Shown here: in pieces, positions 25,271 to 34,129 of the stretch | How positions within the stretch are numbered: the first letter of the stretch is position 1 | Layout of the letters: each line of letters begins with the position of its first letter | Source of the DNA: FEN-1191 sp964528845 | GTDB lineage: Bacteria; Pseudomonadota; Gammaproteobacteria; Steroidobacterales; Steroidobacteraceae | Assembly (NCBI GenBank): GCA_964528845.1 | Contig: CAZGVE010000001.1 | Span: 62,001 to 126,000 of the forward strand | Length of the DNA stretch: 64,000 bases | Direction: 5' to 3' | Translations under genes and position numbers: made by a program | Notes under the pieces: model-generated | The model's database searches: none | The model's input: only the letters and a program-made list of their open reading frames with translations | What the model was told of the DNA's origin: nothing

Positions 25271-27550
25271 GTGCTGTCGGAACCCACTCTGTCCACAGAC
25301 TTATCCACAGTGACTGTGGACAACCGGCTGCGCACGCCTACCCCAGTGCTGCGCATAGCGCTGAACGTTCCGCGGGATGGGCTCTACGACTACCTGCCGC
25401 CGGTAGGGGTGGAGGCCGCGGCGATCCCGGCCGGCACGCGCGTCTGCGTCCCGTTCGGCTCGCGTGCGGCCGTCGGCTTCGTCATCGCCCATGCAGAGGA
25501 CACCGAGCTGCCGGCCAGCTCGCTCAAGCGCGTCGAGGCGCTGCTTGATGACGCGCCACTGCTCGATCCCGGGTTGCTGGTGCTGCTGCAGTGGACGGCG
25601 CAGTACTACCACCATCCGCTTGGCGAGGTCATCGCCGGCGCGCTGCCGCTGGCGCTGCGTGGCACGACCCCTGCCATCGCCATGACAGAGTGGTGGCGCG
25701 CCAGCGAGGCAGGGAGGCGTGCGCTGACGGAAGGAGCGCTCGCACGCGCCCCGCGCCAGCAGGCGCTGCTTACCCAGCTGGCCGGCGCGCCGACCGGGCT
25801 TGGCGTGGCTGCCCTGGACGCACATCCGGGCGCCTGGCGCGCCACCGCGCGTGCGCTGGTGGCTCGCGGGTGGGCCGAGCGCGGCTGGCAGCCGGCCGGC
25901 GCCGACGCTGGGGCTGGCGCGACCGCCCCTGCGGCAGCGCTGCGGGTGCCAGAGCTGTCACCGGCCCAGGCGGAGGCAGTGCGACGCATCGACGCGGCCG
26001 CCGGTACCTTCGCCGCCTTCGTGCTGCACGGCGTGACCGGCAGCGGCAAGACCGAGGTATACCTGCAGTGTGCAGCGCGCACGCTCGCGCACGGCGCCGC
26101 CGTGCTCGTGCTGGTGCCCGAGATTGCGCTGACTCCGCAGCTGGTGGGGCGTTTCCGGGCGCGCCTGCCGCGCGCCATTGCAGTGCTGCACTCCGGACTG
26201 ACTGACGGCGAACGCCTGGCGGCCTGGCGCGCCGCGCGCGCCGGACATGCGCGTATCGTGCTCGGCACGCGTTCGGCGATATTCGCGCCGCTACCGGACT
26301 GCGGACTGATCATCGTCGACGAGGAGCACGATACCTCGTACAAGCAGCAGGAAGGTGGCTGCCGCTACAGCGCGCGCGACGTCGCGGTCGCACGGGCACG
26401 CCAGCTCGGCATCCCCGTCGTACTGGGTTCCGCCACGCCATCCCTTGAAACCCTGCACAACAGCGCCCAGGGGCGCTACCAGTCCCTGCACCTGCCGCGG
26501 CGCGCCGACCAGGCCGAGGCCCCGCGGCTCGCACTGATCGATCTGCGCGCGCACGCGCCGACTCAGGGGGTTTCGGCACCCGCGCTCGAGGCGATGCGTC
26601 GACACCTGCGGGCCCAGGGGCAGGTGCTCGTTTTCATCAACCGGCGCGGCTATGCGCCGACGCTGCTGTGCACGGCCTGCGGCTGGATTGCACCGTGCCA
26701 AGCCTGCGATTCGCACCTGACGGTGCATCGCGCGGCCGGGGAGCTGCGCTGCCACCATTGCGGTGCCGCCGAGCCGCTGCCCTCACGCTGCGTGCGCTGC
26801 GGATTTCCGGTCAAGGCGGCCGGCCAGGGCACCGAGCGGGTCGAGGAGACGCTGCAGGCGCAGTTTCCGGACCAGCGCCTGGTACGGCTCGACCGCGATA
26901 CGGTTGCCGGTCCGGGCGGCCTCGCCGGGCTGATGGAGTCAGTGCTCTCCGGCGCCGCACGGATACTGATCGGCACGCAGATGGTCACGAAGGGGCACCA
27001 TTTTCCAGGGCTATCGCTGGTACTGGTGCTCAATGCCGACCAGGGACTGTTCAGCACCGACTTTCGCGCCGCAGAACGGCTGGCACAGACCATCGTGCAG
27101 GTCGCCGGCCGCGCGGGTCGCGAGAGCGCACGCGGTGAGGTGATGATTCAGTCCGAATACCCGGACCATCCCCTGCTGCGCCAGCTGCTGGAATCGGGCT
27201 ACGAGGGCTTCGCCGCGGCGGCGCTTGAAGAGCGTGCCAACGCGCGCTGGCCGCCGTTCAGCCGGCTCGCGCTGCTGCGCGCATCGGCGCTCACGAGTGA
27301 GGCGGCGCTGGAATTCCTGGTGGCTGCGCGGGCGCTGGCGCAGCCGGACGCGCGTGTGCGGCTGCAGGGTCCGGTGGCCGCGGCAATGGCGCGCCGTGCG
27401 GGCCGCTATTACGCGCAGCTGCTGGTGGAAAGCCCGGAGCGCGGCGCACTGCACCGCTTCCTCGAGGCCTGGCTGCCGCAGGTAGCCGGGCTGCCGCACC
27501 GCCGCCGCGTGCGCTATGCGCTCGACGTGGACCCTATCGATATCCAGTAG
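25271..27550 (+). CDS. priA: primosomal replication restart helicase
   Basis: PriA reloads the replisome at stalled forks. The annotated GTG gives 759 residues. Homology (VLRIALNVPRDGLYDYLPP) starts near residue 26, so in-frame GTGs at 25310 or 25316 are equally plausible starts. After the N-terminal 3'-DNA-binding domain come the helicase motifs: Walker A GVTGSGKTEVYL, DEEHDTSYKQ, GSATPSLE, a zinc module with CTACGW, CQAC, CHHCG and CVRCG pairs, and GTQMVTKGHHFPGL, then QVAGRAGR. All expected residues are present. It is divergent from the sigma-factor operon. Confidence 0.95.
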   Translation: MLSEPTLSTDLSTVTVDNRLRTPTPVLRIALNVPRDGLYDYLPPVGVEAAAIPAGTRVCVPFGSRAAVGFVIAHAEDTELPASSLKRVEALLDDAPLLDPGLLVLLQWTAQYYHHPLGEVIAGALPLALRGTTPAIAMTEWWRASEAGRRALTEGALARAPRQQALLTQLAGAPTGLGVAALDAHPGAWRATARALVARGWAERGWQPAGADAGAGATAPAAALRVPELSPAQAEAVRRIDAAAGTFAAFVLHGVTGSGKTEVYLQCAARTLAHGAAVLVLVPEIALTPQLVGRFRARLPRAIAVLHSGLTDGERLAAWRAARAGHARIVLGTRSAIFAPLPDCGLIIVDEEHDTSYKQQEGGCRYSARDVAVARARQLGIPVVLGSATPSLETLHNSAQGRYQSLHLPRRADQAEAPRLALIDLRAHAPTQGVSAPALEAMRRHLRAQGQVLVFINRRGYAPTLLCTACGWIAPCQACDSHLTVHRAAGELRCHHCGAAEPLPSRCVRCGFPVKAAGQGTERVEETLQAQFPDQRLVRLDRDTVAGPGGLAGLMESVLSGAARILIGTQMVTKGHHFPGLSLVLVLNADQGLFSTDFRAAERLAQTIVQVAGRAGRESARGEVMIQSEYPDHPLLRQLLESGYEGFAAAALEERANARWPPFSRLALLRASALTSEAALEFLVAARALAQPDARVRLQGPVAAAMARRAGRYYAQLLVESPERGALHRFLEAWLPQVAGLPHRRRVRYALDVDPIDIQ
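25289..25323. promoter_or_regulatory. cluster of DnaA-box-like sites at priA 5' end
   Basis: TTATCCACA at 25301-25309 is an exact match to the consensus DnaA box. TGTGGACAA at 25315-25323 is the reverse complement of TTGTCCACA, one mismatch. CTGTCCACA at 25289-25297 has two mismatches. The three sit within 35 bp and are spaced 12 and 14 nt. They lie inside the first codons of priA if the GTG at 25271 is used, or overlap its start if the GTG at 25310 or 25316 is used. DnaA could regulate priA here. Confidence 0.5.
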
Positions 27551-27572
27551 CGCTCGCCGACTGCGGTAGACT

Positions 27573-27591
27573 CGCGGCCGGTTTTTCCGCG
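27573..27591 (+). promoter_or_regulatory. small hairpin with T-loop between priA and argS
   Basis: CGCGG (27573-27577) pairs with CCGCG (27587-27591); the loop contains five T residues. It is too weak and wrongly arranged for a classic terminator. A TAGACT at 27567-27572 could be a -10 for argS, placing the hairpin in its leader. Confidence 0.25.
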
Positions 27592-27601
27592 GGTACAAGC
27601 A

Positions 27602-29359
27602 GTGAAGAACGAGCTCTCGCGCCTGGTAGCGCGCGCCCTTGGCGCCCTCGACGGTACGCTGCTGCCGCAGCCGGTGCCCGGCGACTGGATCGTCGTCGAG
27701 CGCACCCGCGACGCGAGCCACGGCGACTACAGCTGCAACATCGCATTGCGCCTCGCCAAGCTGGCAGGCCGACCCCCGCGCGCGCTTGCGGAGGCCATCC
27801 GTGCGGCGATGCCGCCGCACCCGGAAGTGCTCGCGGTCGAAGTCGCGGGCGCGGGCTTCATCAACTTCCGGCTCGCACGCGCCGCGCACAGTGCCGTCCT
27901 GCGCACGGTGCTGGAGCAGGCCGGGCGCTATGGTTGCAGCGATGCGGGCCGCAGCGAGTCCGTGCTGCTGGAATTCGTGTCGGCCAATCCCACCGGGCCG
28001 CTGCACGTCGGGCACGGGCGCCAGGCGGCCTATGGAGCGACGCTGGCGAACCTGCTGCGTGCCACCGGCCACCGGATCGAGCGCGAGTACTACATCAACG
28101 ACGGCGGCCGCCAGATGGAGATCCTTACCGTCAGTGCCTGGCTGCGCTACCTCGAGCTGTGTGGCGAGCCGGTCGCCTTTCCGACCAACGGCTATCGCGG
28201 CGAGTACGTGCGCGCCCTGGGCGCGCAGCTGCGCTCGCAGCGCGGCAGCGACCTGGTGCGCAGCGCGGCGCAGCTGCAGGATGGATTGCCGGCCGACGCT
28301 CCCGCCGGAGACAAGGACCGGTTCGTCGACGCCCTGATCGCGCGCATGCGCGAGCTGCTGGGAGCGAGCGATTTTGAAATCGTGCTCGAGCTGGCGCTCG
28401 CGGCGATGCTGACCGATATCCGCGAGGATCTCGCCGGTTTCGGCGTGCAGTTCGATCACTGGACCTCGGAGCGCGCACTATTCGGCTCCGGAGCGGTCGA
28501 GCATGCGATCGACCGGCTCGAGCAGGCCGGAGCGCTGTACCGGCAGGACGGCGCGCTGTGGTTCCGTGCCAGCCGGTTCGGCGACGACGAGGATCGCGTG
28601 CTGGTGCGCGCCAACGGCCAGAAGACCTATTTCGCACCGGATATCGCCTACCACCTGCACAAGCGCGAACGCGGCTACGCGCGGCTGATCGACGTGCTGG
28701 GCGCCGACCACCACGGCTACGTCGCCCGCCTGCGCGGCGCACTGCTCGCCATGGGCGAACCCGGCGCCTGCCTCGAGGCGTGTCTGATCCAGTTCGTGAG
28801 TCTGTTCCGGGCCGGGGAGAAGATCCCGATGGGCAAGCGCGAGGGACAGTTCGTCACGCTGCGCCAGCTGCGCGAGGAAGTCGGCAATGATGCCTGCCGG
28901 CTGTTCTTCCTGATGCGCAGCCACGACCAGCCGCTGGATTTCGACCTCGAGCTTGCCAAGGCGCGCTCCAACGAGAATCCCGTCTACTACATCCAGTACG
29001 CGCATGCCCGCGTCGCCAGTGTGATGAAGCAGCTCGAAGCGCGCGGCCTCGAGTTCGATATGGCGCTGGCGCTGCAGAGCCTGGCGCACCTGGACGGCGA
29101 GCAGGAGCGGGCGGTGCTCTCCGGCCTGGCGCGCTATCCGGAGATCATCGGCAACGCCGCGGCGGCGCGCGCGCCGCATGCGCTGGTGCACTTCCTGCGC
29201 GAATTGGCGAACCTGTTCCACACCTGGTACAACGCCTCGACCTTCATCGTCGAGGACCCCGCGCTGCGTAATGCGCGCCTCGCGCTGGCGCTGGGCGTGC
29301 AGCAGGTGGTTCGCAATGGTCTGGACCTGTTGGGCGTGTCGGCCCCGGAGAGCATGTGA
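27602..29359 (+). CDS. argS: arginyl-tRNA synthetase
   Basis: This class I aminoacyl-tRNA synthetase charges tRNA-Arg. It begins with a GTG and has 585 residues, normal length. The N-terminal Add-1 domain precedes the HIGH-like signature EFVSANPTGPLHVGHGR. YYINDGGRQM and FAPDIAYHLHKR follow, as do a KMSKS-like loop reduced to PMGKREGQ, as in many ArgRS, and the anticodon-binding DALR domain with YIQYAHARV. The stop overlaps the GTG start of the SPOR protein (GTGA), a common argS-SPOR arrangement in gammaproteobacteria. Confidence 0.95.
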   Translation: MKNELSRLVARALGALDGTLLPQPVPGDWIVVERTRDASHGDYSCNIALRLAKLAGRPPRALAEAIRAAMPPHPEVLAVEVAGAGFINFRLARAAHSAVLRTVLEQAGRYGCSDAGRSESVLLEFVSANPTGPLHVGHGRQAAYGATLANLLRATGHRIEREYYINDGGRQMEILTVSAWLRYLELCGEPVAFPTNGYRGEYVRALGAQLRSQRGSDLVRSAAQLQDGLPADAPAGDKDRFVDALIARMRELLGASDFEIVLELALAAMLTDIREDLAGFGVQFDHWTSERALFGSGAVEHAIDRLEQAGALYRQDGALWFRASRFGDDEDRVLVRANGQKTYFAPDIAYHLHKRERGYARLIDVLGADHHGYVARLRGALLAMGEPGACLEACLIQFVSLFRAGEKIPMGKREGQFVTLRQLREEVGNDACRLFFLMRSHDQPLDFDLELAKARSNENPVYYIQYAHARVASVMKQLEARGLEFDMALALQSLAHLDGEQERAVLSGLARYPEIIGNAAAARAPHALVHFLRELANLFHTWYNASTFIVEDPALRNARLALALGVQQVVRNGLDLLGVSAPESM

Positions 29360-29964
29360 GCGGCCCACGCTTGGTCACGCGTGATTTCAAGCGCGCGCGG
29401 CGCAACGGGCTCGGGCTGGATCTGGTTCGCTGGCGCGAGCTGGGTATCGGGCTTGCGGCAGGACTGTGCGTAGCCGGCATCGTGTACGTGTCCGACCACC
29501 GCGCCAGCGAAGTCTCGCTGCCCGACCGACCGACGCCGCGCTCCGGCGCCGCCCGGGCCGGTACGGACGGATCCCCCAGCGCCGCGTCCGTGGATAGCGC
29601 GGCACCCGATGGCAGCACGGCCGCTGAGGGCCGGTACGACTTCTACAAGCTGCTGCCGAAATTTGAAGTGGTGATCCCCGAGAAGGAACGCGGCACGCGG
29701 CTGCCGGCGGCAGCGCAGATCGATCGTCCCGGCGTCTATTTCCTGCAGGCCGGCTCCTACCGTAATGCGCTCGAGGCCGAGCGCATCCGCGCGCAGCTCG
29801 GCAAGCTGGGTATCGATGCGACCGTGCAGCGCGTCGCCGTGGACGCGGACGTCTGGCACCGGGTGCGCGTCGGGCCGATCCGGGATCTCGCGCTGCTCAA
29901 CCGCCTGCGCGCGCAGCTGCGTGAGAGCGACCTGGACTCGCTGGTGATCCGGGTCGACGACTAG
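29356..29964 (+). CDS. SPOR-domain membrane protein (FtsN-like)
   Basis: This 202-residue bitopic protein has a basic cytoplasmic tail, a transmembrane helix at about residues 31-50 (GIGLAAGLCVAGIVYV), a low-complexity periplasmic linker rich in Ser, Ala, Pro and Gly, and a C-terminal SPOR domain (about 125-200: YFLQAGSYRNALEAERIRAQL, VWHRVRVGPI). SPOR domains bind denuded septal peptidoglycan, so a role in cell division is likely. The GTG start overlaps the argS stop. Whether it is functional FtsN or a paralogue cannot be decided here. Confidence 0.85.
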   Translation: MSGPRLVTRDFKRARRNGLGLDLVRWRELGIGLAAGLCVAGIVYVSDHRASEVSLPDRPTPRSGAARAGTDGSPSAASVDSAAPDGSTAAEGRYDFYKLLPKFEVVIPEKERGTRLPAAAQIDRPGVYFLQAGSYRNALEAERIRAQLGKLGIDATVQRVAVDADVWHRVRVGPIRDLALLNRLRAQLRESDLDSLVIRVDD

Positions 29965-29981
29965 CGCTGCACCGGCGCCGA

Positions 29982-31340
29982 TCAGTCGTCCGCGCCGTGG
30001 CCGATCTCGATGCCGAGCGAGCGCAGCTTGCGGTACAGGTGCGTACGTTCCATGTCCACGCGCTTGGCCAGCAGTCCGACGCGGCCGTTGCAGAGCAGCA
30101 ACTGCTGCTGAAGGTACGCGCGCTCGAAGTGCTCCCGCGCCTCGCGCAGCGGCAGCGCCAGCAGGTCGTGCTTGACCAGCGGCTCGTCGGGAGGCGCCTG
30201 GGACGACAGCTCGCGCTCGACTTCCTCGAGCGAGATCTCCTCGGTACCGGCATTGAGCAGGAAGCGGCGCGTGAGATTGCGCAGCTCGCGCACGTTGTCC
30301 GGCCAGGGATAGTTGCGCAGCCGGTTCTGCGCCGCGACGCTGAAGCGGCGGAATCGCAGGCCTTCGTGTTCGGTAAGCTGGTCCACGTGGTAGCGCAGCA
30401 GCTCGGGCACATCCTCCGAATAGTCGCGCAGCGCCGGCACGCGCAGCAGCAGTACCGAGAGCTGCGCGTACAGGTCACGGCGGAACGTATCGGCCATGAC
30501 CTGATTGACGATGCCGGGCCGCGCCGAGGAGATGATGCGCGCATCGAGCAGCGCGGCTTCGCCGCTGCCGCGCACGTAGCGGCCCGATTCCAGCACCCCG
30601 CTGAGCAGACGTTGCGTCGATTCCGGCAATTCCTCGACGTCCCCGAGGAACAGCGTGCCATGACGCGCCTGGTCGAACAGCCCGGGCGGTGCCCCGCCCT
30701 CCGGGCCGAACAGCGCGCTCGCGTCGTTCTCCTGACGCCAGGTGCGGCCGTCGAGCGCGACGAACGGTCCGGCAGCCGAAGGCCCGGACTGATGCACCCA
30801 GCGCGCGAGCTGTTCGCGGTCGGTACCGGATTCGCCGAGCAGCAGCAGCGGTGCGCTGATCGTGGCCAGCCGCGCCATCTCACCGCGCAGCTGCGTGATC
30901 ACGCGGCTGCGACCGACCGCGACCTGGCCCATCGGCGCAGCATGGCCCATGCGGCCACTCGGCCGACGTGCGCGATCGTCGAGCGCGCGCTCGACCGTGC
31001 GCAGCAGCTTGGCCAGCGACAGCGGCTTCTCGACGAAGTCGAAGGCCCCGAGGCGGGTGGCCTCGACGGCGGTCTCGACGGTCCCGTGGCCGGACATCAT
31101 GACGACGGGGCAGCCGTCCGACGCCTCGTCGGACCATTCGCGCAGCAGCGTGATGCCATCGGTATCGGGCATCCAGATGTCGAGCAGGACGAGATCCGGG
31201 ACCTGGCGCGCGCGCGCGGCGCGCGCCTGCCCGGCATCGGCCGCGACCTCGACTTCGTAACCTTCCTCGGTGAGTATTTCCTGCAGCAGCCGTCGGATAT
31301 CGGATTCGTCGTCCACGACCAGGATCTTGCTGGCATTCAC
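29982..31340 (-). CDS. ntrX: NtrX-type response regulator, degenerate AAA+ domain
   Basis: This is the 452-residue partner of NtrY. The receiver domain (1-120) has the acidic pocket DDE and phospho-acceptor Asp54 in LLDIWMPD. The AAA+ domain has lost key features: Walker A reads GESGTDRE (Asp174 and Arg175 instead of Gly-Lys), Walker B reads LFLGDVE, and the sigma-54-contacting GAFTGA is replaced by GGAPPG (215-220). A Fis-type helix-turn-helix ends the protein (GRVGLLAKRVDMERTHLYRKL). It probably binds DNA but cannot act as a sigma-54 ATPase. Its ATG overlaps the ntrY stop. Confidence 0.88.
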   Translation of the reverse strand: MNASKILVVDDESDIRRLLQEILTEEGYEVEVAADAGQARAARARQVPDLVLLDIWMPDTDGITLLREWSDEASDGCPVVMMSGHGTVETAVEATRLGAFDFVEKPLSLAKLLRTVERALDDRARRPSGRMGHAAPMGQVAVGRSRVITQLRGEMARLATISAPLLLLGESGTDREQLARWVHQSGPSAAGPFVALDGRTWRQENDASALFGPEGGAPPGLFDQARHGTLFLGDVEELPESTQRLLSGVLESGRYVRGSGEAALLDARIISSARPGIVNQVMADTFRRDLYAQLSVLLLRVPALRDYSEDVPELLRYHVDQLTEHEGLRFRRFSVAAQNRLRNYPWPDNVRELRNLTRRFLLNAGTEEISLEEVERELSSQAPPDEPLVKHDLLALPLREAREHFERAYLQQQLLLCNGRVGLLAKRVDMERTHLYRKLRSLGIEIGHGADD

Positions 31341-33565
31341 GCGCGTTCCCTCCGCAGTTCCATGCGACGCTCTCCCCCGGCGTTCTGCAGGCGATCATGG
31401 CCGCTTATGGGCAGCAAGACCAGAACCTTCGCGCCACCCCCCGGCGGATTATCCGCCTCGATCCGTCCTCCATGCTCCTCGACGATCCGCTTCACGATCG
31501 CAAGCCCGAGGCCGGTGCCGCGTGGCTTGCCGGTGACGTAGGGGTCGAACAGGCGCCCGAGGATCTCCTTCCGGAAGCCGGGACCGTTGTCACGCACGCA
31601 GATGACGGCGCTGGGGATCCCGTCGGCACTCAGCTGCCGGGTGCTGATTTCCAGCCTCCCGTCCGGCACGCCAACCAGGGCCTCGATGCCGTTGGTGATC
31701 AGGTTGGCGAGAATCTGGCGTACCCGGCCCCGGTCGGCTTCGATCTCATGCAGCTCCGGGTCCAGATCGAGCCGGATCTGCGTGGCGGGATCCTGCAGGC
31801 GGTACAGTTCGGTCACTTCGGTGACCAGCTGGTTCAGGCTGAAGGCCGCAAGGCGCATGTCCGGGGCGCGCGCGTATTCGGAGAACGCGTTGACCATCTG
31901 CTTCATCGCATCCACCTGCTGCACGATGGTATGGGTGGCGCGTTCGAGCACCAGTGCGTCCTCGGCATTCATGGCTCCGAGCAGCTTGCGATGCAGGCGC
32001 TCGGCCGACAGCTGGATGGGCGTAAGCGGATTCTTGATTTCGTGCGCCAGCCGCCGCGCGACCTCGCCCCAGGCCGCGTCGCGTTGCGCGGCCAGCAGCG
32101 CAGTGATGTCGTCGAACACGAGTACGACCACGCCGCGCTCGCGCTCGTCCGGCAACGACGTGCAGGCCCACAGCAGCACGCGCTCGCCGGCCTCGCCGGG
32201 CAGTGCGAACTGCTCGCGCCATTCCGTCCTGCCGGAGCGCAGACGCGCGCCGAGCTCGGTGAGCAGTGCGCCGATACGGGCATTGCCTGGTACGAAATCG
32301 GCGAGATTGGCGGCCCCCGCACCGCACAGGTCGCACCCTAAGATCGTCGCCGCGGACTGGTTCGCGCTGTGCAACGTGAGCTCCGTGTCGGTCACGATCA
32401 CGCCGCTCGAGAGGCGCGAGAGGATCACCGCGAGCCGTTCGCGCTCGCGTTCGACCGCCTGGCGGCTGCTCTTCGCCTCCTCGCTGGCGCGCCGCAGACG
32501 CTTGGTCATGTCATTGAATGACTGCACCAGGAAGCCCATCTCGTCGCGCGACAGCAGCGGCAGCTTGGTGCCGAAATCGCCCTTGCCGACGGCGCGCGTG
32601 CCGGCGATGAGATCCTGGACCGGCCGTGTGAGGCGCTGGCCGAGGAACACGGCGCCGTAGATTGCCGCCAGCAGCGTCAGCAGCACGACCACGGTGAGCG
32701 TGAGGCGGAAACTGATCTTCAGCGGTTCGCGCATGGCCGACAGGTCGCCATACTGCGAGGACGTGTGCTGCACTGCTTCGGCCAGTGCGGACAGCGCCAG
32801 CGGCACTTCATAGTTGATCAGCACATAGCGGCGCACCGCGCCGGCGACTCCCGTCTCCGGGATCGGCGCGGCGGTCTCGATCGTGTACTGGCCGTTCGGC
32901 AGCGGCGTGAGGCTCACGTAGCTGCGCCCCGCCGCGAGCTGCAGCGCCACTTCCGGCGGTGGCGCCGCCGGCTGCTGCGCCATGGGCGTGGCGCTGGACA
33001 GGCCGGTGGCCTGGCCGCTGGCGTCGTAGATGATGATCTCCTGCGCCTCGGTCGCGCGTCGCTCCTCGTCGAGCCGCTGCAGCAATGCGGCGCCCCGCAG
33101 ATCCTGCAGCGAACGGGCGAAGATCTCGGTGCGCCGCGCCTGCTCGTGCACGCGCAGGTCGAGCGCCGAGCGCGACAGGACCAGCGCGTCGTTCAGGCCC
33201 TGGCGGATCTCGAGCCGGAACCAGCTGTCGATACCGCGGTTCAGGAAGTCGAGCGAGAACAGGTAGACGATGATCAGCGGCGCGATCACCAGCGCGCCGA
33301 AAGTCACGACGGTGCGCAGCGTCAGGCGCGAGCCTGGTGCGTGATCGCGGAAGTCCCGGTACAGCTGCCAGAACTTGCGCACCAGCACGTAGCCCAGGGC
33401 GCAGGCACCCAGGATATTGACCAGCAGGATCCATGGTTGCCAGCGCGTGAACTGTGCGGAGTTCTCGACGCTGAGGGCCAGCAGCACCAGCGCCGCCACT
33501 CCCGCGACGATGGCGATCGTCGCGGGGGCGCGCGCACCCAGACGCTTCAGAACTGAAGTGTCCAC
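31337..33565 (-). CDS. ntrY: NtrY-type sensor histidine kinase
   Basis: This membrane kinase phosphorylates NtrX. The GTG at 33565, inside the end of the DUF4390 gene, gives 742 residues; a longer frame to 33673 is shadowed by that gene. It has transmembrane helices near residues 12-30 and 45-66 and two more flanking a periplasmic region of about 170 residues, then HAMP (RLTRPVQDLIAGTRAV), a PAS domain, the H-box RRLAHEIKNPLTPIQLSAERL with the phospho-histidine, and an ATP-binding domain with NLITNGIEAL, VRDNGPGF and GTGLGLAIV. All catalytic motifs are intact, unlike those of its partner. Confidence 0.93.
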   Translation of the reverse strand: MDTSVLKRLGARAPATIAIVAGVAALVLLALSVENSAQFTRWQPWILLVNILGACALGYVLVRKFWQLYRDFRDHAPGSRLTLRTVVTFGALVIAPLIIVYLFSLDFLNRGIDSWFRLEIRQGLNDALVLSRSALDLRVHEQARRTEIFARSLQDLRGAALLQRLDEERRATEAQEIIIYDASGQATGLSSATPMAQQPAAPPPEVALQLAAGRSYVSLTPLPNGQYTIETAAPIPETGVAGAVRRYVLINYEVPLALSALAEAVQHTSSQYGDLSAMREPLKISFRLTLTVVVLLTLLAAIYGAVFLGQRLTRPVQDLIAGTRAVGKGDFGTKLPLLSRDEMGFLVQSFNDMTKRLRRASEEAKSSRQAVERERERLAVILSRLSSGVIVTDTELTLHSANQSAATILGCDLCGAGAANLADFVPGNARIGALLTELGARLRSGRTEWREQFALPGEAGERVLLWACTSLPDERERGVVVLVFDDITALLAAQRDAAWGEVARRLAHEIKNPLTPIQLSAERLHRKLLGAMNAEDALVLERATHTIVQQVDAMKQMVNAFSEYARAPDMRLAAFSLNQLVTEVTELYRLQDPATQIRLDLDPELHEIEADRGRVRQILANLITNGIEALVGVPDGRLEISTRQLSADGIPSAVICVRDNGPGFRKEILGRLFDPYVTGKPRGTGLGLAIVKRIVEEHGGRIEADNPPGGGAKVLVLLPISGHDRLQNAGGERRMELRRERA

Positions 33566-34122
33566 GTGTACCAGTCGCTGGTCCGGTGCCAGCCATCGGT
33601 CCAGAACATCAGGGTCCGCAGGGTGTCGGGCATGCGGCCGCGGCGAACGCCGGCGCGCACCGACACCAGCCACGGTCCGTCGCCACGCAGCTGGGACTTG
33701 ACCAGGATCGGCAGGTCCTCGACCCGACCGAGCTGGTCCAGGGCATCCTCGAGAGTCGGGAAGCTCGCCTGCTCCGCTCCCGATTCGTCGCGCAGCACAT
33801 AGCGATCCGTCACCGCGTGGTAGGTGAGCTCGCGGCGCAGGGTCATTTCCAGCACCGTGGCGTTGAGCCAGAGCCGACGGTGCCTGCTCATGGACAGGTC
33901 CAGGTCGAAAGCCAGGGTCACGCCATCGCGCAGCGCGCTCCGGATCGGTGCGTTCAGCGGGTACTGCACGTGCGCGCTGAGTTTGAGCACATCCTGCTCG
34001 ACGACAACGAAGGCCGAGTGGATCTCGAAATCGCCATCCAGCGGCCCCTCCGGCCAGGCGGCCCGCGGAGTCAGCGACAGCAGCAGCACCACGGACATGG
34101 CAATTCGGGTCGTGTTGGACAT
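33547..34122 (-). CDS. DUF4390 exported protein
   Basis: This 191-residue protein has a signal peptide (about 1-24, SVVLLLSLTPRAAWP). The mature part, with LKLSAHVQYPLNAPIRSALRDGVTLAFDLDL and a terminal WTDGWHRTSDWYTWTL, matches the DUF4390 family, which in many gammaproteobacteria and betaproteobacteria is encoded between rsmB and ntrY as here. It is predicted to be periplasmic, beta-rich and of unknown function. The genomic pairing suggests it may influence NtrY sensing, which is inference. It ends 19 nt inside the ntrY frame. Confidence 0.82.
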   Translation of the reverse strand: MSNTTRIAMSVVLLLSLTPRAAWPEGPLDGDFEIHSAFVVVEQDVLKLSAHVQYPLNAPIRSALRDGVTLAFDLDLSMSRHRRLWLNATVLEMTLRRELTYHAVTDRYVLRDESGAEQASFPTLEDALDQLGRVEDLPILVKSQLRGDGPWLVSVRAGVRRGRMPDTLRTLMFWTDGWHRTSDWYTWTLQF

Positions 34123-34129
34123 TACGTTC

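Noticed and set aside
25008..25330. Calling this region the chromosomal replication origin
   Set aside because: Only one perfect DnaA box and two weaker ones are present, and no dnaA, dnaN, gyrB, gidA or rpmH is nearby. It is reported as a candidate DnaA-responsive site instead.
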